Shown here: positions 52,615 to 61,124 of the stretch, piece by piece | Numbering within the stretch: the stretch's first letter is position 1 | Layout of the letters: each line of letters opens with the position of its first letter | Assembly: GCA_963663025.1 (NCBI GenBank) | Contig: OY760073.1 | Span: forward strand, 434,001 to 498,000 | Direction: 5' to 3' | Length of the DNA stretch: 64,000 bases | Source: JAGWBF01 sp963663025 | Lineage (GTDB): Bacteria > Chloroflexota > Dehalococcoidia > Lucifugimonadales > JAGWBF01 | Position numbers and translations under genes: made by a program | Notes under the pieces: generated by a model | What the model was told of the DNA's origin: nothing | Seen by the model: the letters and a program-made list of their open reading frames with translations, nothing else | The model's database searches: none

Positions 52615-53328
52615 CTAAGGCTTGGTGGCGGTGATGGAGGCGCTGAACCAGAAGCGGAAGCCATCGGTGGGAGGGTCGCCTGCCCATCGGGCGTCCACGA
52701 ACCCAGCGTCCGCCACCTTGCCGACGTACTCCTCGGCGGGCAGGGAGCCGGAGATGCATCCGGTCATGAGAGCCATGTCTTTCATCTCATTGCCGATGGC
52801 CGGGCGCGTCAGCACGATATCCGACACCATGAGGCGGCCGCCGCTGCGCAGCACCCGGTAGGCCTCACGAAAGACCGCATCCTTGTCGGGCGCCAGGTTG
52901 ATGACGCAGTTGGAGATGATCACGTCCACGCTGCCATCCTCCACGGGCAGGGACTCGATGTCCCCCATCCGGAACTCCACGTTGTCCAGTCCCAGCTTCT
53001 CCCGGTTCTCGTTGGCCCGCTCCAGCATGGCAGGGGTGAAGTCCACGCCGATGACCCTGCCCTGAGGTCCCACTTCTCTGGCAGCCAGGAAGCAGTCCAA
53101 GCCCGCTCCGCTGCCGAGGTCCAGCACCCACTGGCCGGGCTTCAGGGCGTCTATGGTCGTAGGTGTGCCGCAGCCGAAACTGACCACGCCCTCAGGCATG
53201 GACCCCAGCAACTCCAGCGGATAGCTTGCATCGCAGGAGGTATCGGTGTCGCAGCAACGGGAAGCGCCGCTTATCCTCCGGGCGTACTCCTCGGAAATGA
53301 CGTTCTTCAGTTCGTTGGAAGTTGCCAT
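52615..53328 (-). CDS. Arsenite methyltransferase-like SAM enzyme
   Basis: About 237 residues. AdoMet-binding motif VLDLGSGAGLDCFLAAREVG, then VIGVDFTPAMLERANENREKLG and VDVIISNCVINLAPDKDAVFREAYRVLRSGGRL, the wording typical of ArsM (SNCVINL). Candidate arsenic-binding cysteines: CCDTDTSC near the N-terminus (about 25-32), SNC (about 142) and TGC (about 189). The fused C-terminal domain of longer ArsM proteins is missing. AGGTG lies 3-4 bases before ATG 53328; a GTG two codons earlier is an alternative. No arsenic pump or ArsR gene lies nearby. Confidence 0.85.
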   Translation of the reverse strand: MATSNELKNVISEEYARRISGASRCCDTDTSCDASYPLELLGSMPEGVVSFGCGTPTTIDALKPGQWVLDLGSGAGLDCFLAAREVGPQGRVIGVDFTPAMLERANENREKLGLDNVEFRMGDIESLPVEDGSVDVIISNCVINLAPDKDAVFREAYRVLRSGGRLMVSDIVLTRPAIGNEMKDMALMTGCISGSLPAEEYVGKVADAGFVDARWAGDPPTDGFRFWFSASITATKP

Positions 53329-53334
53329 GTTCAC

Positions 53335-53814
53335 CTACTTCACCTCTACAGTCAGCCAGTTCTCGAAGCACACCCCGCTGGCCAAGCTGGTAACGCCGAT
53401 GGTTGCTCTCCCGCCCAGGCCCTTCTCCTCTCCGAACACCTCGAGGAAGAGGTCCGTTGCCCCGCTGCCAACCTTATTCACCTCCAGGAACTCGGGGGTG
53501 GACACCACGAAGTTCAGGGAGCGGATGATGGAGACGACATTGTCCAGGTCGCCGATGGCGTACTTGATGCCTGCCAGGCAGTTGATGGCCGTTACCCTGG
53601 CGGCTTGGTACCCCTGCTCCACGGTCAGGTCTTTGCCCAGGATGCCGGTGACGAAGGGCTTGCCATCGACTATCGGCACGTGGCCCCCAAGGAAAAGGAT
53701 GTTCCCGGTGCGGTGGTGGGCCTTCATGCTTCCGAAGGAGTGGCCGTAGAAACCATCGCGGGCGAAGTCGGGAAGAACGATCCCCATGGATTCTAGCTTT
53801 TGCTCGATGATCAT
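53335..53814 (-). CDS. RidA-like (YjgF/Rid family) protein
   Basis: 159 residues from ATG 53814, supported by AAAGGTG upstream. The sequence has the Rid-family strand-helix pattern: NILFLGGHVPIVDGKPFVTGILGKDLTVEQGYQAARVTAINCLAGIKYAIGDLDNVVSIIRSLNFVVSTPEF and GVTSLASGVCFENWLTVEVK at the end. The Arg that defines deaminase-active RidA is replaced (ATIGVTSL), so it belongs to one of the Rid subgroups without that residue. It directly precedes the arsM-like gene, 6 bases between them. Confidence 0.85.
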   Translation of the reverse strand: MIIEQKLESMGIVLPDFARDGFYGHSFGSMKAHHRTGNILFLGGHVPIVDGKPFVTGILGKDLTVEQGYQAARVTAINCLAGIKYAIGDLDNVVSIIRSLNFVVSTPEFLEVNKVGSGATDLFLEVFGEEKGLGGRATIGVTSLASGVCFENWLTVEVK

Positions 53815-53903
53815 GGTTGCACCTTTCCCTGGGTTGGCAATTTTCGGACCTGTGTTGAAGGGCGGGCTGTCAGCCCGCATGGGACTTTGCCGGGCGGAAA
53901 AGT

Positions 53904-54000
53904 TGGCGGGAGTGGGAGGGAGTCGAACCCACCTACCCCGTGTTTAGCGAGGCACAACGGATTTGAAGTCCGCAAGAGCCACCGGGCCCCATCCACTCCC
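53904..54000 (-). tRNA. selC: tRNA-Sec (anticodon TCA)
   Basis: 97 bases including encoded CCA. An 8-base-pair acceptor stem (GGGAGTGG with CCACTCCC), discriminator G, anticodon stem-loop CGGACTTCAAATCCG with TCA, a long variable arm (about 20 bases) and the T-loop TTCGACT. The anticodon arm matches E. coli SelC nearly exactly. It lies between the thioredoxin gene (same strand, upstream) and the RidA-like gene. One T-T mismatch in the T stem was noticed. Confidence 0.93.
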
Positions 54001-54023
54001 GTATGTCAGAGCCGCGGCTTGCC

Positions 54024-54350
54024 TTAGCCCAGCGCGGAGTCGATCTTCTTCTTGAGGGCGCCCTTGGGCACGGCGCCGACCACCTGATCGATGGGCTGGC
54101 CCCCCTTGAAGAGCAGAAGGGTGGGGATACTGCGAACGCCGTAAGCCATGGCTGTGCTGGGGTTGGCGTCCACATCCACCTTGGCGAACTGCACGACGCC
54201 GTCATACTCCTCGGAGAGCTCATCGACGATGGGGGCGATCATCTTGCAGGGACCGCACCAATCAGCCCAGAAGTCCACCAGCACGGGCAGGTCGGACTGC
54301 AGGACAGTTTCGTCGAAATCGGCATCGGTCGCGGGGAAGGGATGGGCCAT
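54024..54350 (-). CDS. trxA: Thioredoxin
   Basis: 108 residues. Redox centre FWADWCGPCKMIAPIVDEL (Cys32 and Cys35 region), conserved DVDANPSTAMAYGVRSIPTLLLFKGGQ (cis-Pro) and FDETVLQSDLPVLVDFW. It is a cytosolic disulfide reductase of standard length. It lies 23 bases upstream of the tRNA-Sec gene and after a long gene-free region. Confidence 0.96.
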   Translation of the reverse strand: MAHPFPATDADFDETVLQSDLPVLVDFWADWCGPCKMIAPIVDELSEEYDGVVQFAKVDVDANPSTAMAYGVRSIPTLLLFKGGQPIDQVVGAVPKGALKKKIDSALG

Positions 54351-55194
54351 GTTTCTCCTTTCGGGACGAGAACAATACAGGGATAAAGCCTGGATAGAAC
54401 AGGCAAGGTCGTTGGTGCTCGTATGGAATCTAGTTTATCTTTGGGCAGCTTGCCGGTCAACCGGAGGTCGGCACCGCGAGTTTCGTCATACCAGGCTATC
54501 CCAGTCCCGGACTGCCCGTTCGTGCTGAGGCTCTCGAAGTACGAACGGGAGAGGGGGACGCCCCTGTGTTAGGGCCATCCTGGAAGTGGGCAATGCTCCG
54601 TCCTGGATTGCGGCCTACGCCGCAATGACGAAAAACGCGGCCAGCGGGCCGAGGCGTGGGGGACGTATTGCCTGGAAGAGGACCGATATAAACAAAGGCC
54701 CCCCGTCATTGCGGCGAAGGCCGCAATCCAGGAAATCCCGGGCGCGGGACAGGCCGGGGCGTGGCAAAGGGCCCGCGGGTGCCCGTTCCCCCTTCGAAAA
54801 CCTCAGGACAGGCCCAGGGTGAACGGACACGCCTTCCCCCGCCCGTTCGTGCTGAGGCTCTCGAAGTACGAACGGGTGGGAGGCGCCCCTGTGTTATTGC
54901 CATCCTGGAAGCCGGCAAGGCTTCGTCCTGGATTGCGGCCTACGCCGCGATGACGGAGGAGGGCTTTGTAATCCACCCTCCCTTCATGCTTCGAGTTCCC
55001 TCAGCACGAACGGAGGGTGTTCGCCACGTTCCCTCCCGCCAATCACGTCTTTCGTCATTGCGGTGTAGGCCGCAATCCAGGAAACCCCGGGGGTGGGACA
55101 GGCCTCCCATACCGGCACTCTCGTGAAAGCGGGAACGACGAGGTTGTTCAGCGGGTTTCTTGGATTGGCAGGTACCTTGGGTTATATTGGAGCG
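54351..55194. repeat. Gene-free cluster of dispersed inverted and direct repeats
   Basis: No convincing gene here. Unit A, GCCCGTTCGTGCTGAGGCTC..., occurs at 54514-54549 and 54841-54876 and can fold into a hairpin (CCCGTTCGT...ACGAACGGG); each copy continues for about 115 bases with shared sequence to a unit B, TCCTGGATTGCGGCCTACGC (54601 and 54928). Unit B reappears inverted at 54705-54740 and 55053-55088 (GTCATTGCGG...CCGCAATCCAGGAAA). Partial inverted A copies lie at 54781-54825 and 54990-55015. This looks like REP/MITE-type elements nested in one site. Short frames inside are by-products of the repeats. Confidence 0.8.
55160..55188 (+). promoter_or_regulatory. Promoter of the RlmD-Maf fusion gene (leaderless)
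   Basis: TTGGAT (55160-55165), 17 bases, TATATT (55183-55188). The GTG start at 55195 is 6 bases downstream, so the message should start at the initiation codon. Confidence 0.55.
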
Positions 55195-57081
55195 GTGGCA
55201 CAGGAACTCCAGAAGGGCCAGCGCCTGCGTCTCACGCCCGTGGGTTGGGGGAAGCTGGGCGATGCCCTGGCCTACCAGGGAGATACCAAGGTGATGGTGT
55301 TCGGAGCCATACCAGGGGAAGATGTAGAGGTGGAGGTGCTGAGGGTCAGGCGGGACGGGGCCTCTGCCCAGGTTGTGCAGGTGCTCGATCCATCCCCCTA
55401 CAGGGTGGATACCCCGTGTCCCTACTACGGACGCTGCACCGGGTGCCAGTGGCAGCACATCGACTACCAGCACCAGCTGGACCTGAAGCGCAGCATGGTC
55501 GTCGATGCTCTGGAGCAGGTCGACGGCCTGGAAGATGTAGTCGTGGCCCCCACCATACCGTCTCCGGAGAAGCTGGGCTATCGCAACCACGCCAGGTTCA
55601 CCGTCGCCAAGGACGGCACCCTGGGATTTGTGCATCGAGAGACGCGAAAGCACGTTGGCATAGACAACTGCATGCTGATGAGTCCCCTGATCAACCGCAC
55701 CTTGGCCGTTCTCCAAGGACGCTGCGCCGAGACTACCCAGTTGTCCATCCGGGGATGCGACGGCACGGGAAGCTACCTGGTGCAGCCCACCCTGAAGTCT
55801 CAGGAGGTCCCTGTGGCGACGGGGCAGAAGCACTACGAGGAGGTGCTGGGGGGCCGGAGCTTTCGGGTTGCATCCGCCTCCTTCTTCCAGGTGAACAACC
55901 TTCAGGCAGAGCAGATGGTTGCCATGGCGCGGGAAGAGCTTGGCCTCTCGGGTCATTGCTTGCTGGTGGATGCCTACGCCGGGGTTGGCGCCTTTGCCAT
56001 TCTGCTGGCCCCCTACGTTGACAAGGTGATCGCCATCGAGGACTCACCTTCGGCGGTGTGGGATGCGGAAGCCAACGCCTCCGGCATCGACAACGTAAGT
56101 TTCATCCAGGGACGGACCGAGGAGGTGCTCCAGGAGATGGAGGAGCAGCCGAGCGCCCTCATCCTGGACCCTCCCAGAGCAGGATGCCGCCCGGAGGCCC
56201 TGGAGGCGGTGGCGAGGCTCAAGCCTCTTCGCCTGTTGTACGTTTCCTGTGAGCCGGAGTCTCTGGCCCGGGACCTGGGGCAGCTCCGCCAGGGCGGTTT
56301 CAGGCTCGAGAAGGTGCAGCCCATCGATATGTTCCCCCAGACCCATCATGTGGAGTGCATGGCTGTCCTAAGCCCTGAGGCTGTTGATGGCCCGCACGGA
56401 AGTGGCGCGTCCCTTCGCCGCAACCTGGTGCTGGCATCCTCATCTCCCCGTCGCACCCAGCTCCTGTCGTCGGTGGGACTCGACCATGAGGTCGTGCATC
56501 CCTCGGTGGATGAATCCATGGACCCTCGGGAGAGCGTCGAATCCTTGGTGGAGCGCTTGGCCTTGGCAAAGGTCAGGAAGGTGTCCGAAGCCCGGCCCGG
56601 CGATGTACTGGTAGGCGCCGACAGCATGGTGGTGTTGGAGGGTGTCCCGCTTGGGAAGCCTGCTGGCCCCGATGAAGCCGCAGAAGTCCTAAGGACCTTG
56701 AGGGGACGGACCCACTCCGTCGTCACAGGTGTGGCGGTCCTAGATGCTGCCAGGGGCCTTGAGTGGGTGGAGAGCTGCGCAACCGATGTGGTCATGCGCG
56801 ACTACTCTGATGGGGAGATCGAGGCATACGTGGCCACCGGCGATCCCATGGACAAGGCCGGCAGCTACGGCATCCAGGACGAACCCTTCGATCCGGTTTC
56901 CCAAGTCGTGGGCTGCTACACAAACGTAGTCGGCCTGCCCTTGTGCATTCTGGCCGGCATGATGGAGAAGGCCGGGATACAGATGCCGGCGCCCGACGAC
57001 CCTGATGTTACTCGACGCTGTACCGACTGCCGCCTGAGGACGGGCACCCCTGTAGAAACAGGAGGGGGTGGGGCAGACTAA
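55195..57081 (+). CDS. Fusion of RlmD-type 23S rRNA uracil-5-methyltransferase and Maf nucleotide pyrophosphatase
   Basis: About 628 residues. Residues 1-400 are a TrmA/RlmD methyltransferase: TRAM-like start, [4Fe-4S] Cys set CPYYGRCTGCQWQHI (from Cys76), AdoMet loop VDAYAGVGAFA (about 258), ILDPPRAGC (about 323) and the nucleophile VSCEPESLARDL (Cys about 352). Residues about 411-600 are a Maf domain: LVLASSSPRRTQLLSSVG, VLVGADSMVVLEGVPLGKPA and GDPMDKAGSYGIQD. A CxxC pair (RRCTDC) ends the chain. The first makes m5U in 23S rRNA, the second removes non-canonical nucleoside triphosphates. GTG 55195 begins the family-like part; a longer frame exists but enters the repeat region. Confidence 0.9.
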   Translation: MAQELQKGQRLRLTPVGWGKLGDALAYQGDTKVMVFGAIPGEDVEVEVLRVRRDGASAQVVQVLDPSPYRVDTPCPYYGRCTGCQWQHIDYQHQLDLKRSMVVDALEQVDGLEDVVVAPTIPSPEKLGYRNHARFTVAKDGTLGFVHRETRKHVGIDNCMLMSPLINRTLAVLQGRCAETTQLSIRGCDGTGSYLVQPTLKSQEVPVATGQKHYEEVLGGRSFRVASASFFQVNNLQAEQMVAMAREELGLSGHCLLVDAYAGVGAFAILLAPYVDKVIAIEDSPSAVWDAEANASGIDNVSFIQGRTEEVLQEMEEQPSALILDPPRAGCRPEALEAVARLKPLRLLYVSCEPESLARDLGQLRQGGFRLEKVQPIDMFPQTHHVECMAVLSPEAVDGPHGSGASLRRNLVLASSSPRRTQLLSSVGLDHEVVHPSVDESMDPRESVESLVERLALAKVRKVSEARPGDVLVGADSMVVLEGVPLGKPAGPDEAAEVLRTLRGRTHSVVTGVAVLDAARGLEWVESCATDVVMRDYSDGEIEAYVATGDPMDKAGSYGIQDEPFDPVSQVVGCYTNVVGLPLCILAGMMEKAGIQMPAPDDPDVTRRCTDCRLRTGTPVETGGGGAD

Positions 57082-57302
57082 TGGGATTCGGAGGCATCGG
57101 ATTCTCGGAGATCCTGATCATCCTTTTTGTGGCCCTGCTGGTTGTTGGGCCGGGCAGGACCATTAGCTTAGCCAAGACCGCCGGCAAGATGATGGGCGAG
57201 GTGCGCCGGGCCATGACCGATCTGACGAACACCATCGAAGAAGAGGACCGTCAGAGCAGGCCCAGCGACCGCACCGATGGTCCGTCCAATGACAGGGGCT
57301 GA
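57081..57302 (+). CDS. Tat translocase subunit TatA/TatB type
   Basis: 73 residues. One N-terminal helix GFSEILIILFVALLVVGPGR with Glu and the GPGR turn, an amphipathic helix SLAKTAGKMMGEVRRAMTDL and an acidic tail. The GPGR after the helix and the longer amphipathic segment favour a TatB-like role, but the family is hard to split on sequence. It is one base from the stop of the fusion gene and overlaps tatC by one base (TGATG). Confidence 0.9.
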   Translation: MGFGGIGFSEILIILFVALLVVGPGRTISLAKTAGKMMGEVRRAMTDLTNTIEEEDRQSRPSDRTDGPSNDRG

Positions 57303-58051
57303 TGGAACGCCAGCTTAGCATCAGCCAACACCTCCTGGAGCTGAGAAAGCGCATCCTGATCTCCGGCGCCGCTGTGCTCATCGGGACCGTAGTTGCCCTG
57401 ATCTTCTACGAGGACATCGTCGAGCTGCTCCTGCGCCCCGCCGACGAGCTGTCCTCGGACGAGGGTCCCGCCCGCCTCATCTACACTGAGCTGACGGAGA
57501 TGATAGCTGTCACCGTCCGGGTGTCCATACTAGGGGGGCTGATCCTGGCCTTCCCGGTGGTGCTCTACCAAGCCATCATGTTCGTTGCGCCGGGGCTCAC
57601 CAAGCGAGAGAGGCGCTTCCTGCTGGCCTTCATGCCCGGCGTGATCCTTTCGTTCGTCGGTGGGGTGGCCTTCGGGTACTTTGTGCTCATCCCCCCGGCG
57701 GTGAACTTCCTGCTGAGCTGGGGCAGCGATCTGGCCACGCCGATGATACGCATCGGCAACTACGTTTCAATAATGGTGACCCTGCTCTTCTGGCTGGGCC
57801 TGGTGTTCGAAACCCCGGTGGTGATGTTCCTGCTTGCCAAGCTGGGGGTCGTAACCTGGAGGACCTATGCGAGATGGCGTCGGTACTGGATACTGGTGGC
57901 CTTCATTCTGGGAGCGCTGATTACTCCCACCTTCGATCCGGTGAACCAGGCCCTGGTAGCCGCGCCCCTGATAGTGCTGTACGAGCTGGGGATATGGCTG
58001 TCGAGGTTTGCTGCCAGGAGCAGGACACAGAGCGTAGCTGACACCGGCTAA
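57302..58051 (+). CDS. tatC: Tat translocase subunit TatC
   Basis: 249 residues with six membrane helices. Standard marks: N-terminal HLLELRKRILIS (the HLxELRxR motif for signal-peptide recognition), LILAFPVVLYQAIMFVAPGLTKRERR, and the late FILGALITPTFDPVNQALVAAPL. It recognises twin-arginine signal peptides and forms the receptor with TatB. It overlaps the upstream tat gene. A second tatA-type gene lies at 58122 on the other strand. Confidence 0.96.
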   Translation: MERQLSISQHLLELRKRILISGAAVLIGTVVALIFYEDIVELLLRPADELSSDEGPARLIYTELTEMIAVTVRVSILGGLILAFPVVLYQAIMFVAPGLTKRERRFLLAFMPGVILSFVGGVAFGYFVLIPPAVNFLLSWGSDLATPMIRIGNYVSIMVTLLFWLGLVFETPVVMFLLAKLGVVTWRTYARWRRYWILVAFILGALITPTFDPVNQALVAAPLIVLYELGIWLSRFAARSRTQSVADTG

Positions 58052-58121
58052 GGGAGTAAGGCGAGAACAATAGAGGCTGAATGGGGAGGGCCGGCGGAGG
58101 TCAGTCTATCCGAGGGAAGGG

Positions 58122-58352
58122 CTAGGCGCCCTCTTTTTCAGTGGTCTTGGAGGCAGTCTTCTCGTCCTTGTCGTCGGAGATGTCCACGTCGTCCTTCCCC
58201 ATCAGAGCGCCTTTGAATGCACGAAGGCCCTGTCCCAGGGAAGCTCCCATCTTTGGCAGCCGGGCTGCCCCGAAGATCAGCATCAGGGCGACGACGATGA
58301 TGATGATCTCATAGGGTCCTATGCTTCTGAAAAGCATCGCGACGGGGGTCAT
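58122..58352 (-). CDS. tatA: Tat translocase subunit TatA
   Basis: 76 residues from ATG 58352, which has AGGAGG 7 bases upstream; the frame extends further but in a low-complexity direction without a site. GPYEIIIIVVALMLIFGAARLPKMGASLGQGLRAFKGAL has the FGxxxLP turn of TatA. A charged C-terminal tail (DVDISDDKDEK) follows. It converges on tatC. Confidence 0.92.
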   Translation of the reverse strand: MTPVAMLFRSIGPYEIIIIVVALMLIFGAARLPKMGASLGQGLRAFKGALMGKDDVDISDDKDEKTASKTTEKEGA

Positions 58353-58498
58353 TGCTGCCTCCTTGTTTCCCCACCTGTCTTTGGCTAACATGGTAACACG
58401 CAATCCAGAACACGGACAAGGAACCCTCAGGGGGATTGGGCTGGGTACGAGAGTAAGCAAGAGTACGACACTCCTGTAGGTCTGTCTGAGGAAGCTGC

Positions 58499-59896
58499 AT
58501 GGTGTCATCCAACGAACAGTATGACTTGGTGGTGATTGGGGCCGGGCCGGGCGGCTACGTCGCAGCCATAAGGGCGGCCCAGCTTGGCATGAAAACGGCC
58601 GTCGTGGAACGGGAAGCCTTGGGTGGTGTGTGCCTCAACTGGGGCTGCATTCCCAGCAAGGCTTTGCTGCGCAATGCCGAGGTTCTGTCCCTGCTGAGAA
58701 GGGCTGATGACTTCGGCTTCCAGTTCGACAACTTGAAGATCGACTACTCCAAGGCTGTAGACCGGAGCCGCAGCGTTGTGGAGCAGAACACTAAGGGCAT
58801 CGGCTTCCTGTTCCGCAAGCACAAAGTGGAGCATATCCAGGGCGATGCCAAAATCGTGGGTCCGGGCATGGTGGAGGTTGCTCCTGATGGACGCACCATC
58901 GGCGCTGCCAACATCATCCTGGCCACCGGTGCCAGTCCCCGCGCTATACCGGACCTGCCCGTGGATGGACGCACTGTTATCACCAGCCGCGAGGCCCTGG
59001 AGATGCGAGAGCTTCCCCAAAGCATCGTCATTGTCGGGGCAGGGGCCACAGGGATGGAGTTCGCCTACCTTTGCAACGCCTACGGCGTGGATGTCACTGT
59101 GGTGGAGCTTATGCCCCGGGTCGTTCCCAACGAGGATGAAGAGATCAGCCAGCAGCTTGAACGAGCATTGACGCGGGAAGGCATTCGCTTTCTCACCGGG
59201 GCCAAGGTGGTCGGCTTGGAGCATACGGAGGACGGCGCACGGCTCAGCATACAAAGCGCTGAGGGCAATGAGGAGTCCGTCCAGTGCTCGAAGGTGCTGG
59301 TGGCTGTGGGAGTCCAGGGCAACGTAGAGGGCTTGGGCTTGGAGGCCCTGGGAGTGGAGATAAGGTCGGGATTCATCCAGGTGGGCGACCGCATGGCTAC
59401 CAACGTTCCAGAGATCTACGCCATAGGCGATGTGACGGGCAAGATGCTCCTGGCCCATGTGGCTTCGGCCCAGGGGGTGACTGCCGTAGAGTCCATCGCC
59501 GGCATGGACCCGCCCGCCCTGGACTACACCTACATGCCCCGCGCGACCTACTGCATACCCCAGGTTGCTAGCTTCGGACTGACCGAGGCCCAGGCTACAG
59601 AGCAGGGCCGGTCGATCAAGGTAGGCAAGTTCCCCTTCAGGGCCAGCGGGAAGGCCCTGGCCATCGGTGATCCCATCGGCATGGCCAAGCTGGTGGTCGA
59701 TGCCGAGTACGGCGAGATCCTGGGCGCCCACCTGGTGGGGCCGGAGGTTACCGAGATGCTGGGAGAGTTGTCCCTGGCGCGACTGCTGGAGGGTACAACC
59801 CAGGAGCTGGGCTGGATGGTGCATTCCCACCCCACCCTGTCCGAGGCCATCAAGGAGGCTGCCTTGGGAGCCGACGGGGGGTCGATCCACATATGA
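58499..59896 (+). CDS. lpdA: Dihydrolipoamide dehydrogenase (E3)
   Basis: 465 residues. FAD Rossmann VVIGAGPGGYVAAIRAAQLG, redox-active disulfide GGVCLNWGCIPSKALL (Cys45, Cys50), NAD Rossmann IVIVGAGATGMEFAYLCNAYGVDVTVVE (about 179-205), IYAIGDVTGKMLLAHVASAQG, and the C-terminal HSHPTLSEAIKEAAL (His/Glu of the active site). It reoxidises lipoyl groups on the E2 protein encoded next, 31 bases later. Genes for E1 are not in the window. Confidence 0.96.
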   Translation: MVSSNEQYDLVVIGAGPGGYVAAIRAAQLGMKTAVVEREALGGVCLNWGCIPSKALLRNAEVLSLLRRADDFGFQFDNLKIDYSKAVDRSRSVVEQNTKGIGFLFRKHKVEHIQGDAKIVGPGMVEVAPDGRTIGAANIILATGASPRAIPDLPVDGRTVITSREALEMRELPQSIVIVGAGATGMEFAYLCNAYGVDVTVVELMPRVVPNEDEEISQQLERALTREGIRFLTGAKVVGLEHTEDGARLSIQSAEGNEESVQCSKVLVAVGVQGNVEGLGLEALGVEIRSGFIQVGDRMATNVPEIYAIGDVTGKMLLAHVASAQGVTAVESIAGMDPPALDYTYMPRATYCIPQVASFGLTEAQATEQGRSIKVGKFPFRASGKALAIGDPIGMAKLVVDAEYGEILGAHLVGPEVTEMLGELSLARLLEGTTQELGWMVHSHPTLSEAIKEAALGADGGSIHI

Positions 59897-59927
59897 CGGG
59901 CCAGTCCCAGCCCGGGAAGAGGTGGAA

Positions 59928-61097
59928 TTGGCGACCACGGTAATCATGCCCCAGATGGGCTACGATATGCGCGAGGGCACGGTCGTCCGCTGGCACAAGA
60001 AAGAAGGGGACGACGTGGCCCGGGGCGATATCCTGGCTGAGATCGAGACTGACAAAGCAACGGTAGAGATGGAAGCCTTCTCCCCGGGCATCCTGGGGAA
60101 GATCGTGGCCGAGGAAGGACGCACCGTCCCGGTGGGAGACCCCATTGCGGTCATCGTAATTCCCGGCGAGGCTGTTCCTGAGCTGGAGCAGCCGGCTGAC
60201 ATCCCAAGCTCCCCCGCTGCAATCCCAGAGCCTGCTGCGCCGCCGATTGCCCCTCAGGCGTCAGGGGACGTGAAGGCGAGCCCCCTTGCCAGGCGACTGG
60301 CCAGGGAGAAGGGCATATCCCTGGATTTCATCTCGGGCACGGGACCGGGAGGCAGGATCACCGAAGCGGATGTGCTGCGGGCGGAAGAGGCCGGGGAAGC
60401 ACTTGCCACGACGGCCCAGGAAGGGGCGGAGATCAGCCCCATGCGCCGTGCCATAGCCCGGATAACCGCCCAGAGCAAGCGCGAGGTCCCCCACTTCTAT
60501 GTCACTGCCGAAGTGAACATGTTCCAGGCGATGTCCTTGCGCCGCCAGGTCAACGAGACACTTCCCGAGGGACAGCGGATCAGCATCAACGACCTGATCG
60601 TCAAGGCATCGGCCCTGGCCTTGATGAACCATCCCAAGTTCAACGCATCCCTGGAAGGCGATCGCCTGCTCATGCACGACGACCTGAACATCGGCATTGC
60701 GGTGGCCTTGGAGCAGGGGCTTATCGTTCCGTCCATTTCCCGATGCCAGGACCGGTCCCTGGTCGAGATCGCCAGTGCCAGCAGCGACCTTGTCCGACGG
60801 ATCCAGGAGAACAGGCTCAGAGCGGAGGAGTACAGCGGTAGTACCTTCAGCATCAGCAACCTGGGAATGCATGATGTGGACAGCTTCGCCGCCATCATCC
60901 TCCCTCCCAATGCGGCGGTCCTGGCTGTAGGCGCAGTGAGGGAGCAGCCGGTGGTCCAGGATGGTAAGATCGTGGTCGGGCAGGTGATGAAGGCGACCCT
61001 CTCGGTGGACCATCGGGTCGCCGACGGAGCCGAGGGAGCGGCCTTTCTTGTAGGGATCAAGGCAAACCTGGAAAGCCCCGTCCGCCTGCTGCTCTGA
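59928..61097 (+). CDS. Dihydrolipoamide acyltransferase (E2) of a 2-oxoacid dehydrogenase complex
   Basis: About 389 residues from TTG 59928 (GAAGAGG 5 bases upstream; GTG 59922 is also in frame). One lipoyl domain with modified lysine in EIETDKATVEME (about Lys43), a Pro/Ala linker, a peripheral subunit-binding domain (SPLARRLAREKGISLDFISGTGPGGRITEADVL, about 112-145), and the catalytic domain ending LSVDHRVADGAEGAAFL with His and Asp. Which 2-oxoacid is used cannot be told. It shares an operon with lpdA. Confidence 0.92.
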   Translation: MATTVIMPQMGYDMREGTVVRWHKKEGDDVARGDILAEIETDKATVEMEAFSPGILGKIVAEEGRTVPVGDPIAVIVIPGEAVPELEQPADIPSSPAAIPEPAAPPIAPQASGDVKASPLARRLAREKGISLDFISGTGPGGRITEADVLRAEEAGEALATTAQEGAEISPMRRAIARITAQSKREVPHFYVTAEVNMFQAMSLRRQVNETLPEGQRISINDLIVKASALALMNHPKFNASLEGDRLLMHDDLNIGIAVALEQGLIVPSISRCQDRSLVEIASASSDLVRRIQENRLRAEEYSGSTFSISNLGMHDVDSFAAIILPPNAAVLAVGAVREQPVVQDGKIVVGQVMKATLSVDHRVADGAEGAAFLVGIKANLESPVRLLL

Positions 61098-61124
61098 TGC
61101 ATCCTCGCTCGCCCGCTTTTGAAG

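Noticed and set aside
54586..55126. Small plus-strand frames (78 and 121 codons) in the gap
   Set aside because: They run through the dispersed repeats in several orientations and have no ribosome-binding site or protein similarity.
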